From Candidula unifasciata (taxonomy: Eukaryota; Mollusca; Gastropoda; Stylommatophora; Geomitridae): 64,000 bases of DNA. The notes beneath the pieces were generated by a model that worked only from the letters and a program-made list of their open reading frames with translations, did not search any database and was not told the origin of the DNA. Of the stretch, positions 63,541 through 64,000 are shown one piece after another; position 1 is the first letter of the stretch; each line of letters opens with the position of its first letter. The DNA lies in contig CAJHNH020000809.1 of assembly GCA_905116865.2 (NCBI GenBank), forward strand, positions 137,501 to 201,500. Reading direction: 5' to 3'. Made by a program: the position numbers and the translations under genes.

Positions 63541-63559
63541 CGTCCAGAGTGCAGTGATG

Positions 63560-64000
63560 ATAACCCAACTAACATCACAGCTCTCACATGACACCATTTA
63601 ACATCACAGCTCTCACATGACACCATTTAACATCACAGCTCTCACATGACAACATCTAACATCACAGCTCTCACATGACACCATCTAACATCACAGCTCT
63701 CACATGACACCATCTAACATCACAGCTCTCACATGACACCATCTAACATCACAGCTCTCACATGACACCAGTTATCAGCACAGCTCTCACATGACACCAT
63801 TTAAAATCTGAGCTCTCACATGACACCATCTAACATCACAGCTCTCACATGACACCATCTAACATCACAGCTCTCACATGACACCATCTAACATCACAGC
63901 TCTCACATGACTCACTTATCATAGCTTCAACATGTGTGAACATCAGAGCTCTCTCATGACACCACTGTACATTACAGCTCTTACAAAAACCTTACATCAC
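63560..64000. repeat. 29-bp tandem repeat, about 14 copies
   Basis: The unit has CACAGCTCTCACATGACACC and ATCTAACAT. Same core as 58930-59220. Runs to the window edge. Confidence 0.95.

Overview
This window is eukaryotic, almost certainly from an invertebrate metazoan. It holds part of one large, intron-rich gene on the + strand. Fourteen exons lie between 782 and 54353 and splice in a continuous reading frame of about 2.3 kb (roughly 770 codons). They encode YWTD beta-propeller blades and EGF-like modules in the order: end of propeller, EGF, propeller, EGF, propeller, EGF, start of propeller. Residue patterns (for example [12 protein letters not shown] at the end of the first propeller, and [12 protein letters not shown] at the start of the last) match LRP4 better than LRP5/6 or LRP1. 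LRP4 is the agrin/Wnt/BMP-modulating LDL-receptor-related protein. The 5' part (LDLa repeats, most of the first propeller) and the 3' part (rest of the last propeller, transmembrane segment, tail) lie outside the window. No other host gene was recognised.

The other 96% or so is intron, and two kinds of sequence dominate it. The first is tandem arrays. More than twenty different minisatellites have units of 19 to about 62 bp, and there are long (TA)n, (CA)n and (CTTT)n tracts. Several arrays start within a few bases of an exon's 5' splice site. One array (32.1-32.6 kb) has copied the donor of the EGF exon, and the 40-bp array from 54.35 kb abuts the last exon. The second is decayed transposons: non-LTR retrotransposons with endonuclease, RT and RNase H (I/Jockey-like), RTE-like fragments, a CR1/Rex-like LINE, a Penelope-like GIY-YIG fragment, a mariner remnant and three TTAA-flanked piggyBac-type elements.

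Layout: 1-4.7 kb, arrays around exons 1-2. 4.7-11.8 kb, a CR1-like LINE split by a nearly complete 4.1-kb I/Jockey-type LINE and by a second short LINE tail. 11.8-16.4 kb, exons 3-4 with RTE and Penelope fragments. 16.5-22.4 kb, a LINE carrying a piggyBac-type insertion and a 571-bp insertion. 22.4-27.5 kb, exon 5 and arrays interleaved with LINE pieces. 27.7-32.8 kb, exons 6-8. 32.8-37.2 kb, a 3.3-kb 30-bp array and (CTTT)n. 37.5-44.5 kb, exons 9-10 with an array split by a LINE, and piggyBac-type element B. 45.2-49.6 kb, exons 11-13, arrays and mariner. 50-54.3 kb, an RTE LINE, piggyBac element C and exon 14. 54.35-64 kb, arrays and further LINE pieces.

The mixture of element types and the GIY-YIG Penelope, RTE and RNase-H LINEs fits a lophotrochozoan such as a mollusc. 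This is a weak inference and other invertebrates cannot be excluded. The most informative signals are insertion scars that can be read directly: target-site duplications whose removal restores the host element. They give a relative insertion history. One well-supported non-canonical GC-AG intron lies after exon 9.
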